Part shown: positions 8,239 to 18,093 of the stretch, in pieces
Layout of the letters: each line of letters opens with the position of its first letter
Numbering within the stretch: position 1 is the first letter of the stretch
Assembly: GCF_030362815.1 (NCBI RefSeq)
Contig: NZ_JAUCGR010000002.1
Span: 682,001 to 746,000 of the forward strand
DNA: 64,000 bases
Reading direction: 5' to 3'
Source of the DNA: Cellulomonas edaphi
Lineage (GTDB): Bacteria; Actinomycetota; Actinomycetes; Actinomycetales; Cellulomonadaceae
Made by a program: the position numbers and the translations under genes
The notes under the pieces: model-generated
Database searches by the model: none
Seen by the model: the letters and a program-made list of their open reading frames with translations, nothing else
What the model was told of the DNA's origin: nothing

Positions 8239-9162
8239 TCAGGCGTCCGTGACCACCACGGCGAGCAGCCCGGGACCGGCGTGCGCGGCGAGCACGGCGC
8301 TCGACTCGCACACCACGGCCTCGACGAGACGTTCTCCCGCCCAGGCGGTGAGCTGCTCGGCGATCGCCGCGGCCACGTCGGGCTGACCCAGATGGTGCAC
8401 GGCGATGCGCGCCGCCCCGCGCGCCCCGATGTCCTCGAGCGCGACGGCCTGTAACCGGTCGCGAGCGGCGCGGCGCGTGCGCACCTTCTCCGCGACCACC
8501 ACCTGCCCCTCGCCGAGGGTCAGCAGCGGGCGCAGACCCAGCACGGTGCCGATGGCGGCAGCGGGCGCGCTCAGCCGCCCGCCGCGGCGCAGGTGCTCGA
8601 GGGAGTCGACCAGGAACCACACGCCCGCGCCACCCGCGAGACCGGCGGCATGGCGGCCGACCGCCTCGCCGGGCGGCAGCGCGGCCGGCTCCGGTCGGCG
8701 GCGGTACCACCGCGGGGCGGGCGTCGGGGCCGACGGGGCGGGGCGCAGGAGCGAGGCGGGCGCGGGTGCGAGGCCCGCGGCGAGCCGCGCCGCGTCCAGC
8801 ACCGCGAAGCCGAGCGCCATCCCGACGGCGCGCGAGTCGACCACGTGCACCGGCAGCGGGGCCGACTCCGCGGCCAGCCGAGCCGCCTGCACGGTGCCCG
8901 ACAGCTCGCCGGAGAGGTGGATCGAGACCACGTCGCGGGCACCGCTGTCCGCGGCACGCCGGTAGGCGGCGGCGAAGGCTGCGGGCGAGGGCTGCGACGT
9001 GCTCACGCGTGCACCACGCTCCAGGGCCGCCAGCAGGTCGGACGACGAGAGGTCGACGCCCTCGGCGAGCCGCTCGCCGTCGATCACGACGTCGAGCGGA
9101 ACCACGCCGATCCCCCACCGCTCCGCCGCCCCGTCGGGGAGCGACGCGGTGGAGTCGGTCAC
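8239..9162 (-). CDS. DegV family fatty-acid-binding protein
   Basis: About 307 residues: VTDSTASLPD at the N-terminus, then RVSTSQPSPAAF, VVSIHLSGELSGTVQAARLAAE, VHVVDSRAVGMALGFAVLDAARLA and a C-terminal FLVDSLEHLRRGGRLSAPAAAIGTVLGLRPLLTLGEGQV. These are the conserved blocks of DegV/FakB proteins, which hold a fatty acid for a fatty-acid kinase. A Pro-rich insertion of about 40 residues (around APSAPTPAPRWYRRRPEP) is unusual. The GTG at 9162 is the only plausible start after the leuS stop, but it removes the first few residues of strand 1 (AIVTDS). Position 9162 is therefore uncertain by about 15 codons. Confidence 0.85.
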   Translation of the reverse strand: MTDSTASLPDGAAERWGIGVVPLDVVIDGERLAEGVDLSSSDLLAALERGARVSTSQPSPAAFAAAYRRAADSGARDVVSIHLSGELSGTVQAARLAAESAPLPVHVVDSRAVGMALGFAVLDAARLAAGLAPAPASLLRPAPSAPTPAPRWYRRRPEPAALPPGEAVGRHAAGLAGGAGVWFLVDSLEHLRRGGRLSAPAAAIGTVLGLRPLLTLGEGQVVVAEKVRTRRAARDRLQAVALEDIGARGAARIAVHHLGQPDVAAAIAEQLTAWAGERLVEAVVCESSAVLAAHAGPGLLAVVVTDA

Positions 9163-9212
9163 GATCGCGCTGGCGCCCGACCCGACCGGCCGGGACGCGC
9201 CGCGGACGCGGC

Positions 9213-12134
9213 TCAGGCCGGCACCACGTTGACGAGCTTGGGTGCGCGCACGATGACCGTCCGCACGCCGCGGCCGTCGAGCGCGCGCTGCACGCCCGCG
9301 TCGGCGAGAGCGAGCTCGCGCAGAGCGTCCTCCCCGATGCCGGCGGGCACCTCGGCCCGGCCGCGGACCTTGCCCTGCACCTGCAGGATGCAGGTCACCG
9401 TGTCCTCGACCAGGTAGGCGGGGTCGGCCACGGGGAAGGACTCGTGCGCGAGGGAGACGTCGTGGCCCAGGCGGGACCACAGCTCCTCGGCGACGTGCGG
9501 CGCGACCGGCGCGGTCATGAGCACGAGCGCCTCGGCGGCGGCGCGCGGCGTCACCGGCAGCGTGGTGAGGTGGTTGTTCAGCACGATGAGCTTGGCGATC
9601 GCGGTGTTGACGCGCATGTGCTCCATGTCGACGCGCACGCCGTCGACGGTGCGGTGCAGCAGGCGCACCGTGGCCTCGTCGGGCTCGTCGTCCGTGACCA
9701 CCAGCGCGCCGGTGCCCTCGTCGACGACGTTGCGCCACAGCCGCTGCAGGAAGCGCTGGGAGCCGACCACGGCGCGCGTCTCCCACGGCCGCGACAGGTC
9801 CAGCGGGCCCATCGACATCTCGTACACGCGCAGGGTGTCCGCGCCATACTCCGCGTACATCTCGTCGGGCGTCACCATGTTCTTCAGCGACTTGCCCATC
9901 TTCCCGTACTCGCGGTTGACGGCCTCGCCGTTCCAGCTGAAGCCGGTCGAGGAAGACGCGTCCTCCACCACCTCGGCGGCGGGCACGTGCACGCCGCGCG
10001 AGTCGGTGTAGGCGTACGCCTGGATGTAGCCCTGGTTGAACAGCTTGTGGAACGGCTCGGCGGAGCTGACGTGGCCCAGGTCGAACAGCACCTTGTGCCA
10101 GAACCGGGCGTACAGCAGGTGCAGGACCGCGTGCTCGACGCCGCCGACGTACAGGTCCACGCCGCCGACCGACCCGGGCTCCTGCGCACCGTGCCCGGGG
10201 CCCATCCAGTAGCGCTCGAGCTCGGGAGCCACCAGCGCGTCGTCGGCGTTCGGGTCGAGGTAGCGCAGGTAGTACCAGCACGAGCCCGCCCAGTTGGGCA
10301 TGGTGTTGGTGTCGCGGCGGTACTGCTTCGGGCCGTCGCCCAGGTCGAGCGTGACGGTGACCCAGTCCTCGTTGCGCCCCAGGGGCGGCTCGGGCGAGGA
10401 GTGCGCGTCCTGCGGGTCGAAGGTGCGCGGCGAGTAGTCCGGCACGTCGGGCAGGTTCACGGGCAGCGCGTCGTCCGGCAGCGCGACGGGCTGGTCATGC
10501 TCGTCGTACACGATGGGAAACGGCTCGCCCCAGTAGCGCTGCCGGCTGAAGAGCCAGTCGCGCAGGCGGTAGGTGATCGTCTCCTCGCCGACGCCACGCT
10601 CGCCGAGCCACGCGATGACTGCGGCCTTGGCGTCGGGCACCGACAGCCCGTCGAGGCTGATCGAGTCGTTCGACGAGTTGATGACCTCGCCGGGACCGGT
10701 GCGCGCGCCCTCGGGCGTGCCCTCCGGCGCGGCGGTCGTGTAGACGACGGGGAGCTCGTAGGCCTGCGCGAACGCGAAGTCGCGCTCGTCGCCGCCGGGG
10801 ACGGCCATGATGGCGCCCGTGCCGTAGCCCATGAGCACGTAGTCGGCCGTGAACACGGGCAGCAGCTCGCCGTTGACGGGGTTGGCGGCGAGGTGGCCGG
10901 TGAACACGCCGGTCTTGCGGCCCGCGTCGGCCTGCCGCTCGACGGCGGTCTTGGCTGCGGCCTCGGCGCGGTACGCAGCGACGGCGTCCGCGGGCGTGGC
11001 GTGGCCGCCCGTCCAGGCCCCGTGCGTGCCGTCGGGCCAGGCGGCCGGGACCTCGTCGAGCAGCGGGTGCTCGGGGGCGACCACCATGAACGTCGCGCCG
11101 AACAGCGTGTCCGGTCGCGTGGTGAAGACCTCGACGGTGTCCCCGCCCACGACGGCGAAGCGCACCCGTGCGCCCGACGACCGCCCGATCCAGTGCCGCT
11201 GCATGGACTTGACCTTCTCGGGCCAGTCGATGTGCTCGAGGTCGTCTGTCAGGCGGTCGGCGTACGCCGTGATGCGCATGTTCCACTGCCGCAGGCTGCG
11301 CTGGAACACGGGGAAGTTGCCGCGCTCCGAGCGTCCCTCCGAGGTGACCTCCTCGTTGGCCAGCACGGTGCCCAGGCCCGGGCACCAGTTGACCGGGGTC
11401 TCGGAGACGTACGCGAGGCGCTGCGAGTCGACGACGCGGCGGCGCTCGACGGGCGACAGGTCGGCCCAGGCCGTGTCGGCCGGCACGCCGTCGACGGCCG
11501 GGAGCGGACGCCCCGCGGCGTACGCCGCCTCGAGCGTCGCGATGGGCCGGGCGGCGCCGCGGCCACCGTCGGCTCGCTCCGCGTCCTCGTCGTACCAGGA
11601 GCCGAACACCTGCAGGAAGATCCACTGCGTCCAGCGCACGTAGGCGGGGTCGATGGTCGCGAACGAACGGCGCGAGTCGTGCCCCAGGCCCAGGCGGCGC
11701 AGCTGGCGCTTCATGATCGCCATGTTCGCCTCGGTGGTGGTGCGCGGGTGCTGGCCCGTCTGCACCGCGAACTGCTCGGCCGGCAGGCCGAACGCGTCGA
11801 AGCCAAGCGCGTGCAGGACGTTGTCGCCCTGCATCCGGCGGAAGCGGGCCACGACGTCGGTGGCGATGTAGCCGAGCGGGTGCCCGATGTGCAGCCCCGC
11901 GCCCGACGGGTACGGGAACATGTCCATGACGAAGAAGGGGTTCGCGCCCGGCGCGGCGTGCTCGCCCGCACCGTCCGTGAGGTCACCGACCGGGTTGGCC
12001 GCGAAGAAGGTGCCGCGCTCCTCCCACGCGTCCTGCCACCGCAGCTCGATGTCCTGCGCGAGGGCGGCCGTGTACCGGAACGGGACGTCGTCGTGCGCAG
12101 CGGGGGCGGGGGCGGAGGTGTCCTGCGAAGTCAC
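9213..12134 (-). CDS. leuS: Leucyl-tRNA synthetase
   Basis: A 973-residue class I aminoacyl-tRNA synthetase that charges tRNA-Leu. HIGH motif: [15 protein letters not shown]. The CP1 editing domain follows ([17 protein letters not shown] block, here [23 protein letters not shown]). The KMSKS motif reads [16 protein letters not shown]. The anticodon-binding domain contains [23 protein letters not shown]. The GTG at 12134 follows a TAAACT hexamer by 6 nt, so the gene is leaderless and cannot carry a T-box or other leader riboswitch. It is transcribed toward degV and the competence genes. Confidence 0.97.
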   Translation of the reverse strand: MTSQDTSAPAPAAHDDVPFRYTAALAQDIELRWQDAWEERGTFFAANPVGDLTDGAGEHAAPGANPFFVMDMFPYPSGAGLHIGHPLGYIATDVVARFRRMQGDNVLHALGFDAFGLPAEQFAVQTGQHPRTTTEANMAIMKRQLRRLGLGHDSRRSFATIDPAYVRWTQWIFLQVFGSWYDEDAERADGGRGAARPIATLEAAYAAGRPLPAVDGVPADTAWADLSPVERRRVVDSQRLAYVSETPVNWCPGLGTVLANEEVTSEGRSERGNFPVFQRSLRQWNMRITAYADRLTDDLEHIDWPEKVKSMQRHWIGRSSGARVRFAVVGGDTVEVFTTRPDTLFGATFMVVAPEHPLLDEVPAAWPDGTHGAWTGGHATPADAVAAYRAEAAAKTAVERQADAGRKTGVFTGHLAANPVNGELLPVFTADYVLMGYGTGAIMAVPGGDERDFAFAQAYELPVVYTTAAPEGTPEGARTGPGEVINSSNDSISLDGLSVPDAKAAVIAWLGERGVGEETITYRLRDWLFSRQRYWGEPFPIVYDEHDQPVALPDDALPVNLPDVPDYSPRTFDPQDAHSSPEPPLGRNEDWVTVTLDLGDGPKQYRRDTNTMPNWAGSCWYYLRYLDPNADDALVAPELERYWMGPGHGAQEPGSVGGVDLYVGGVEHAVLHLLYARFWHKVLFDLGHVSSAEPFHKLFNQGYIQAYAYTDSRGVHVPAAEVVEDASSSTGFSWNGEAVNREYGKMGKSLKNMVTPDEMYAEYGADTLRVYEMSMGPLDLSRPWETRAVVGSQRFLQRLWRNVVDEGTGALVVTDDEPDEATVRLLHRTVDGVRVDMEHMRVNTAIAKLIVLNNHLTTLPVTPRAAAEALVLMTAPVAPHVAEELWSRLGHDVSLAHESFPVADPAYLVEDTVTCILQVQGKVRGRAEVPAGIGEDALRELALADAGVQRALDGRGVRTVIVRAPKLVNVVPA

Positions 12135-12175
12135 CCGGCGAGTTTACCGGCACGCCCGGACTCCGGTGACGGCCC

Positions 12176-13390
12176 TCAGACCCCCGCGCCGACCTGCTCG
12201 CGGGGGTGCGCGACCTGCGGCAGGGCCGGCGCAGGGCCCCGGCCCACGGCGAGGAACACGAGCAGGCCGAGGGCCGTGAGCGCGGCGCCCACCCATGCCG
12301 GCGCGAGGTAGCCCATCCCGGCCTCGATCACCAGACCGCCCAGGAACGCCCCGGACGCGTTGCCGAGGTTGAGCGCTGAGTGGCACAGGGCCGCGCCGAG
12401 CGAGGGGGCAGCGGGCGAGACGTCCATGAGCCGGGTCTGCAGGGACAGGCCGAGGATCTGCGAGGTCACGCCCAGCAGCACGAGCGCCGCGATGGCGGGC
12501 ACCGGGTACGGGCCCACGAGTGCGATGGCCACGAGCACGACGATGGTGGACACCATCCCGATCACGACGGTGCGCATGACCGACCTGTCGGCGAGCCGCC
12601 CGCCGATCACGGTGCCGACGGTCATGCCGATCCCGTACAGGGCGAGGACGACGGGCACCACCGCCACGGACACGCCCGTGACGTCCGTGAGCAGCGGCTT
12701 GACGTAGGAGTAGACCGCGAACATCCCGCCGAAGCCGATCGCGCCCGCCGCGAACGCGATCCACAGCCCGCGGTTCCGCAGCGCGGCGAGCTCCGTGCGC
12801 ACCGTCGCGCCCTGCAGCGGGGCCAGCGGCGGCGTCCAGGCGCGGAGGGCGAGCAGGGTGGCCAGCCCGATGACGCCGACGCCGACGAACGCCCAGCGCC
12901 AGCCGACGGCGTGCCCGACGATCGCGGTGAGCGGCACACCCACGGCGCACGCGATGGTGAGGCCGGCCATCATTGACGACACGGCTCGCCCTCGACGGGC
13001 CTGGCCGACCACGGCGGTGCCCATCACGGCGCCGACCCCGAAGAACGCGCCGTGCGGCAGGCCGGCCAGGAAGCGCGCGGCCACGAGGGTGGGCGCGCTG
13101 GGCGCGAACGCCGACAGCACGTTCGCGAGCGTGAACGCGAGCATGAGCCACAGCAGCAGCCGGCGGCGGTCCATCCGGGCGCCCAGGGCGGCGAGCGTGG
13201 GTGCTCCCACCACCACGCCGAGCGCGTAGGCGGTGATCGCGTGGCCGGCCACGGGGATCGACACCTGCAGGTCGTCCGCGATCTCGGGCAGCAGCCCCAT
13301 CGAGGCGAACTCGGTGGTGCCGATGCCGAAGCCGCCGAGGGCGAGCGCGAACAGCGCGGCGCGCGCCTTGCCTGTGGGCAGCGGGAGCAT
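12176..13390 (-). CDS. MFS transporter, AraJ/DHA1 type
   Basis: A 404-residue, 12-helix major facilitator. FALALGGFGIGTTEFASMGLLPEIADDLQVSIPVAGHAITAYALGVV is the AraJ/PbuE/YdhP-type N-terminus, followed by an RMDRRRLLLWLM motif-A loop and RFLAGLPHGAFFGVGAVMG. Such carriers are proton-driven drug or sugar exporters; the substrate cannot be read from the sequence. ATG at 13390 with AGGAGG 6 nt upstream. An inverted repeat 20-45 bp upstream may be an operator. The gene behind it on the same strand is leuS, which has its own promoter. Confidence 0.9.
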   Translation of the reverse strand: MLPLPTGKARAALFALALGGFGIGTTEFASMGLLPEIADDLQVSIPVAGHAITAYALGVVVGAPTLAALGARMDRRRLLLWLMLAFTLANVLSAFAPSAPTLVAARFLAGLPHGAFFGVGAVMGTAVVGQARRGRAVSSMMAGLTIACAVGVPLTAIVGHAVGWRWAFVGVGVIGLATLLALRAWTPPLAPLQGATVRTELAALRNRGLWIAFAAGAIGFGGMFAVYSYVKPLLTDVTGVSVAVVPVVLALYGIGMTVGTVIGGRLADRSVMRTVVIGMVSTIVVLVAIALVGPYPVPAIAALVLLGVTSQILGLSLQTRLMDVSPAAPSLGAALCHSALNLGNASGAFLGGLVIEAGMGYLAPAWVGAALTALGLLVFLAVGRGPAPALPQVAHPREQVGAGV

Positions 13391-13408
13391 GCGGTCCTCC
13401 TGTGTCGT

Positions 13409-13434
13409 GGGTCGACCTCGTATCGATTCGACCC
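13409..13434 (-). promoter_or_regulatory. Inverted repeat, candidate operator of the MFS gene
   Basis: The arms GGGTCGA (13409-13415) and TCGACCC (13428-13434) are perfect complements separated by 12 bp, centred 31 bp before the MFS start codon. Size and place suit a dimeric repressor. The regulator is unknown. Confidence 0.4.
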
Positions 13435-13501
13435 CGTGGCGGAGAACGCCGTCGTCAGCTCCGGTGGGTGGTGGCCAGCCTAGTTCACGCAGCGCGCGGG
13501 C

Positions 13502-14191
13502 TCACGGCTGGGCATCGGCGACGAGCCAGATGGCGCGTGCGGCGACCTCGCCGAGCTCGACGGCCCGCGCGTCCGGACCCACGCGGACCGAGACGACCCC
13601 GATCGCCTCGCGCCGCGCCACGACCTCGACGGCGGCGTCCAGCACCAGGTCGACCGACTCGACGTAGCGGAGCAGCTCCGGGTCGGCGTCGGAGATGCGC
13701 GCGACGTGCCAGCGCCCCGGCTCGACGTCCCACAGCAGCGAGGCGGGCGGCGCGTCGAACGAGCCGTCCGGGCCGGGGATCGGGTCACCGTGCGGGTCGC
13801 GCGACGGATGCCCCAGGTGCGCGGCGAGCCGCTCCACGAACACGTCGGACACCGCGTGCTCCAGAACCTCTGCCTCGTCGTGCACCTCGTCCCAGCCGTA
13901 GCCGAGCACCTCGACGAGGAACGTCTCCACGAGCCGGTGCCGACGCACCATCGCGAGGGCGAGCCCGCGCCCGGCGGCGGTCAGGCCCACGGCACCGTAG
14001 GGCTCGTGGGTCACCAGGCCGGAGTCGGCGAGGCGGCGGACGGTCTCGGAGACCGTCGACGCGCCCACGCCGAGCCGCGCCGCCAGCATCTTGGTGGTGA
14101 CCGGGCGGTCCTCCCACTCGGTCGCCGACCAGATCACCTTGAGGTAGTCCTGGCTCACCGACGACAGCTGGGCGGGCTCGGGTGTGCTCAC
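13502..14191 (-). CDS. DtxR/MntR family metal-dependent regulator
   Basis: A 229-residue iron- or manganese-sensing repressor. The N-terminal winged helix contains SQDYLKVIWSATEWEDRPVTTKMLAARLGVGASTVSETVRRLADSGLVTHEPYGAVGLTAAGRGLAL. The metal-binding and dimerisation region contains RHRLVETFLVEVLGYGWDEVHDEAEVLEHAVSDVFVERLAAHLGHPSRDPHGDPIP, with the His/Glu/Asp set typical of the family. An FeoA/SH3-like tail follows. Compared with IdeR, the tail and ligands look closer to MntR, but I cannot settle iron against manganese. GTG at 14191 follows a TACCCT hexamer (14204-14199) by 7 nt, so it is leaderless. Confidence 0.9.
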   Translation of the reverse strand: MSTPEPAQLSSVSQDYLKVIWSATEWEDRPVTTKMLAARLGVGASTVSETVRRLADSGLVTHEPYGAVGLTAAGRGLALAMVRRHRLVETFLVEVLGYGWDEVHDEAEVLEHAVSDVFVERLAAHLGHPSRDPHGDPIPGPDGSFDAPPASLLWDVEPGRWHVARISDADPELLRYVESVDLVLDAAVEVVARREAIGVVSVRVGPDARAVELGEVAARAIWLVADAQP

Positions 14192-14228
14192 GGCACCCAG
14201 GGTAGGTGGTGGGGTGCTCGTGGCGTGA

Positions 14229-15782
14229 TCAGTGGCCGTCGACGCTCCAGTGCCACGCCTCGCCCGGCAGGTTCTTCAGGCCGTAGTCCGACGCGTGCGC
14301 CACCATCCAGGCGTACCCCGCCGAGCTGTAGTCGAGCGAACGTCCCCCGACGGTGAAGTCGATGGCGAGCCCGCGCTCGTGCCGCGAGGTGCCGGGCACG
14401 GCGGTGCTGGGGCTGCAGCGACCCGCCGCGTCGCAGTTCTGCGCGCGCAGCGCACGCTGCTGGGCGTTGCTGCGCCACCCCCACCCGCCCAAGTCGATCC
14501 CGTCCGCATGTGCCGCGCCGACGAGCGCGTCGATCGCCGCCGCCATGCACGGGTGCACGCGGATGCCGGTGGACGTGAGCACCGTGGCCGCGAGCGGGAC
14601 GGGCGCGCTCACGTCCGCGCAGTCGGTCGCCGTCGTGCCCGGGCCGAGCGCGCCCTCCGGCACGTCGGCCCGCCACAGCTCCTGGCCGGTGGGCGCACGC
14701 AGCACGGCTCCCCCGGCGTCGAGCGCCAGCTGCGCGTGCCTGGTGCCCGACGTCTCGCTCGTCCAGTAGACGGCGTCGTCGGCGCCCTTGAGCACCAGGT
14801 CGCCGGTCTTGCGGAGCGTGAGTCGCAGGTCGTCGTCGGGAACCGCGGGAAGGACGGCCCACACCGCGCTCCCGTCCAGCTCCAGGCGCACGCCGTCGGC
14901 GTCGACCCGGAGCGTGAGCCGCCCGTCGGGCGAGTCCAGGCGGCCGCCGACCTTCAGCGAACTCCCCGCCTCGAGCGCCGACGGTCCCAGTGCGGTGCCC
15001 GTGTTCCAGAGCGCGTCACCGGCGCGGTCGACCAGCACGAGGTCGCCGTCGTCCTGGAGCACGAGGGTGGCGCCGCGGCCCGCCGTCCAGGTGCGCCACG
15101 TGGCGACGCCGTCACCCGTGCGGACCGCCAGCTCGCCGTCGTCGCTGAGCGCGAGCGTCGAGCCCGGCACGTCGGTCCCCGTGGACCAGCGGGTGCGTGC
15201 GTCCGGTCCGAGCAGCCGGAGGTCGCCGTCCTCGCCCATGACCAGCGTGTGCCGGCCGTCCGCCGAGGACAGCACGGCGCCGGACGCCAGCGTCGAGCCC
15301 GCGTCGAGCAGCGACGGGGGCGTGCGGGTGCCGCTCGACCAGACCACGGCGCCGCGCTCGTCACGGACCTGCAGGTCGCCGTCGTCCCGCACCACCAGGT
15401 GCGCGCCCACGGTCCCCTTCGTCTCGGTGTGCCAGCGCCGCTTGCCGCTCGGGTCCACGAGGCTGACGTCGCCGTCGTCCTGCACCACGAGCCGGGAGCC
15501 CGGGACACCCGGACCGCTGGTCCACCGCAGCTCGCCGTCCGCACCGAAGAGCGACAGCACGCCGCCCCGCTCGACGACGGCCACCTGGCCGCCGTCGTCG
15601 GAGACGAGCGACTGCGTGGCGGTCAGCGTCTCGCCCGGCCCCAGGGTGTCGTGGCCGGCCGCCGCCGCCGCGGGCAGGGCCGCGAGCCCCGCCCACGCCA
15701 GGGCGAGGCCGACCGGCAGCGTGACCGCCCGCAGCGCGCGCCGCCGCAGCCCGCCTCGCCGGAGCTCTCCCACGGCCACCAC
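14229..15782 (-). CDS. Secreted bulb-type lectin repeats fused to VanY D,D-carboxypeptidase
   Basis: About 517 residues. An Arg-rich N-terminus and hydrophobic stretch (TLPVGLALAWAGLAALPAAAAA) form a signal peptide. Residues of about 45-380 carry at least seven short repeats of the B-lectin type, each with a (D/E)DG(D/E)L core followed by a Trp 10-12 residues later. The mannose-site pattern QxDxNxVxY is degenerate. The last 110 residues are a VanY/LAS peptidase domain with the zinc and catalytic motifs SRHERGLAIDF (SxHxxGxAxD) and EAWHWSV (ExxWHW). Role: probably trims D-Ala from peptidoglycan at the cell wall. GTG at 15782 is chosen because GGGGGAG lies about 7 nt upstream; an ATG at 15839 is in frame but has no such site. 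Confidence 0.82.
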   Translation of the reverse strand: MVAVGELRRGGLRRRALRAVTLPVGLALAWAGLAALPAAAAAGHDTLGPGETLTATQSLVSDDGGQVAVVERGGVLSLFGADGELRWTSGPGVPGSRLVVQDDGDVSLVDPSGKRRWHTETKGTVGAHLVVRDDGDLQVRDERGAVVWSSGTRTPPSLLDAGSTLASGAVLSSADGRHTLVMGEDGDLRLLGPDARTRWSTGTDVPGSTLALSDDGELAVRTGDGVATWRTWTAGRGATLVLQDDGDLVLVDRAGDALWNTGTALGPSALEAGSSLKVGGRLDSPDGRLTLRVDADGVRLELDGSAVWAVLPAVPDDDLRLTLRKTGDLVLKGADDAVYWTSETSGTRHAQLALDAGGAVLRAPTGQELWRADVPEGALGPGTTATDCADVSAPVPLAATVLTSTGIRVHPCMAAAIDALVGAAHADGIDLGGWGWRSNAQQRALRAQNCDAAGRCSPSTAVPGTSRHERGLAIDFTVGGRSLDYSSAGYAWMVAHASDYGLKNLPGEAWHWSVDGH

Positions 15783-15901
15783 GCCCTTCTCCCCCTGATC
15801 GACGCGCCACGCCGCGCGTCTCACGCACCCCGGAGCCATGTCCGGAATGTGCGCTTCCTCACCGTAAGCCCCGAGCGCGCCGTGCACACGGGTGAACCCG
15901 G

Positions 15902-17575
15902 TCACGGCTGAGAAGGCACGCTCCCCGGCGACGGTGCGGACGTCGGCGTGGCGGGCGTCCCGCCGGGCGCCATCGACGAGGGCACGACCGGCACCGGGGT
16001 CGGCCACGTCGCGGGCCACCGCACGTGCGCCTTGGCGTCCGGGGTCACCTGGACCACCTGGTAGTCGACGATGCGGCGTGCGTCCGGGTCCCAGCGCAGC
16101 ACCGTCATCTCCGCCGTGCCGTGCAGCGGCCCGACGGTCGCCTGGTTGAGCGTCGCGCCGGCCGAGCTGGAGCTGATGTAGCGGATGCCAGATCCCACCT
16201 GCGTCGGGTCGGTCCGTCGGTGCAGGTGACCGGAGACCTGGGCGGGTGCGCATCCCGCCTCGAGGGTCGCGTCCCCCACCCACGGGGTGTGCACCAGCAG
16301 CAGGTCCACGCCCTTGTCGTCGTCGCACGCCGTGGCGGCCAGGTCGGCCCCCTCCTCGTCGGCGGTGCGCACCCCCGCGGACGTGCCCTGGCCGAGCCGG
16401 GTCTGGTTGGGGTCGTCGTCGCCGAGGATCCGGATGCCGTCGACGTCGACGACCTCGCCGTCCAGCACCTTCGCACCGGCGCGGGCGTACATCTGGGCCG
16501 TCTCGGCCGAGTCGTGGTTGCCCGGAGAGGTGACCAGCTCGACGCCGTCCGGGACCGCGTGCGCGAACGTGGAGACGCAGAACTGCTCCACGGACGTGCC
16601 GTTGATCGTGGTGTCGCCCGCGTCCAGCACCAGCGACGCGTCCGACCGCTCCACCAGGGTGGTGATCAGGGGCGCCATGCCCACGTTGCAGTGCAGGTCG
16701 GAGACCACGACGACCGTCACCAGCTCCGGGTCTGCCGTGCGCACCGACGAGTCCCCGGGGACGCTGCCGAAGAGCCGGTCGCGCTCGACCACGGCGGCCG
16801 ACGTCAGCTCCCACTGCGCGGCCAGCGACGCGTTCGCGCGCGCGTAGAACGCCTTGCTGCGCTCGTAGGCGTCGAGCGCGTTGCGCCCGTAGGTGTCGAT
16901 CACGCCGCCCAGTCGGCCGGTGACGCGGGCACCCTCCAGGGCCGTCCCGTCGAAGACCGACTCGGCGACGGCGGGCTCGGCGTCCTTGCGTGCCGCCTCG
17001 AGGCCGGAGGACGCGGCCAGCACGACGACGACCGCGATGGCCCCGCCCATCAGCAGGTGCCGCTCGTGCGGGCGGACCCTGTCGGCGAGCTCCCGTCGCC
17101 GCGCAGCACCGAGCAGCGTCGACCCGGCACCCCACGCGACGATGACCACGAGCAGCGCGACGAGCGTGCGCACGAGCGCGTCGAGCGCGAGCCCGCGGGC
17201 GACGTCGCGCACCACGGCACGCGGCGCCGAGAAGAACTGCACGTAGCTGCTGAGGTCGCCGGACAGCGCCTGCAGCGTGGTCGCCTCGTCCAGGCCGACG
17301 AACGACGCCGGGATCTCCTGGACCGTGATGTGCACCCCGAGGTCGAGCGGCAGGGTGGAGTCGATCTGCAGCGTGCCAAGCGGCCCGAGATCGACCGTCA
17401 CCGTGCCGTCGACCGTCACGTCGTACCGCGCCTCGTGCGGCCCGAGGCTGCCCGGGTACGAGGCCGTCGTGACGCCGAAGACGAGCGCGGCCACGACCGC
17501 GACCACGCCCAGCAGGAGGCGCGGCCACCAGCGGCGACGCCGCAGCGTCGGCTCGGGTGCGATCGCGTCACTCAT
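15902..17575 (-). CDS. Membrane-bound metallophosphoesterase
   Basis: A 557-residue protein with transmembrane segments near residues 18-40, 130-150 and 175-195, and a C-terminal calcineurin-like phosphoesterase domain. The domain carries the metal-ligand series VVVSDLHCNVG (DxH), LDAGDTTING (GDxx), SPGNHDS (GNHD), LLVHTPW and SGHLHRRTDP (GHxH). A Pro/Ser/Thr-rich tail follows. The topology suggests an extracytoplasmic catalytic domain. Substrate unknown. ATG at 17575 lies 8 nt behind a TAGGGT hexamer. It is divergent from the SRPBCC gene, with only about 40 bp between the start codons. Confidence 0.87.
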   Translation of the reverse strand: MSDAIAPEPTLRRRRWWPRLLLGVVAVVAALVFGVTTASYPGSLGPHEARYDVTVDGTVTVDLGPLGTLQIDSTLPLDLGVHITVQEIPASFVGLDEATTLQALSGDLSSYVQFFSAPRAVVRDVARGLALDALVRTLVALLVVIVAWGAGSTLLGAARRRELADRVRPHERHLLMGGAIAVVVVLAASSGLEAARKDAEPAVAESVFDGTALEGARVTGRLGGVIDTYGRNALDAYERSKAFYARANASLAAQWELTSAAVVERDRLFGSVPGDSSVRTADPELVTVVVVSDLHCNVGMAPLITTLVERSDASLVLDAGDTTINGTSVEQFCVSTFAHAVPDGVELVTSPGNHDSAETAQMYARAGAKVLDGEVVDVDGIRILGDDDPNQTRLGQGTSAGVRTADEEGADLAATACDDDKGVDLLLVHTPWVGDATLEAGCAPAQVSGHLHRRTDPTQVGSGIRYISSSSAGATLNQATVGPLHGTAEMTVLRWDPDARRIVDYQVVQVTPDAKAHVRWPATWPTPVPVVPSSMAPGGTPATPTSAPSPGSVPSQP

Positions 17576-17604
17576 ACGTCGTCACCCTAAGCGGGCCCTC
17601 TCCC

Positions 17605-17610
17605 TAGACT
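17605..17610 (+). promoter_or_regulatory. -10 box of the SRPBCC gene, leaderless
   Basis: TAGACT ends 6 nt before the GTG at 17617, so transcription would begin at the start codon. The divergent metallophosphoesterase has TAGGGT on the other strand at 17589-17584, giving a very compact back-to-back promoter. Confidence 0.45.
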
Positions 17611-17616
17611 CACCCG

Positions 17617-18087
17617 GTGCGTCAGCGTCGCTACCGCCTCTCCTCCACGTGGCTGCTCGCCGCGCCCGTCGGGACGTGCTGGGACGTGCTCGCCGACCCC
17701 ACCATGAGCTGGCCGCGCTGGTGGCCCGGCGTCCGCGCGCGCGACGTCGTGGCGACCACCGGGCTCGTCGGCAGCAGGGCGCACGTCGAGTTCGCGAGCC
17801 GCGCGCGCTACCGGCTGCGGCTCGAGCTCGAGGTCGCGCAGGCGGACGCCCCCCACCGCGTCGTGCTCGCGACGACCGGTGACCTGGTGGGCACCGCGGA
17901 CGTCGTGCTCGGTGAGGAGCCCGGACGGCTCACCCGGGTGGTCGTCGACTGGGACGTCTCCACCACCGTGCCGTGGATGAACCTGGCGGGCCCCGTCCTC
18001 GCCCGGCCGTTCGCCGCCTCGCACGCCGCCGTCATGCGCGACGGCGAGCGCGGCCTCACCGCCTACCTCGGTGCGCACACGCGCTGA
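17617..18087 (+). CDS. SRPBCC (START-like) family protein
   Basis: A 156-residue single-domain protein: YRLSSTWLLAAPVGTCWDVLADPTMSWPRWWPGVRARDV is the typical SRPBCC N-terminal helix-strand with Trp-rich pattern. Strands such as AHVEFASRARYRLRLELEVAQAD and TRVVVDWDVSTT follow, then the long C-terminal helix (FAASHAAVMRDGERGLTAYLG). The family binds small hydrophobic ligands in a cavity; the ligand here is unknown. GTG start, leaderless. Confidence 0.82.
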   Translation: MRQRRYRLSSTWLLAAPVGTCWDVLADPTMSWPRWWPGVRARDVVATTGLVGSRAHVEFASRARYRLRLELEVAQADAPHRVVLATTGDLVGTADVVLGEEPGRLTRVVVDWDVSTTVPWMNLAGPVLARPFAASHAAVMRDGERGLTAYLGAHTR

Positions 18088-18093
18088 GGTTGC

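Noticed and set aside
12135-12175. T-box or other leader riboswitch for leuS
   Set aside because: The promoter hexamer lies 6 nt before the start codon and only 41 bp separate the genes, so there is no leader to fold.
8766-12311. 1,181-residue plus-strand frame over degV and leuS
   Set aside because: Arg/His/Val/Gly-rich antisense shadow of leuS. The minus strand has HIGH and KMSKS-type motifs.
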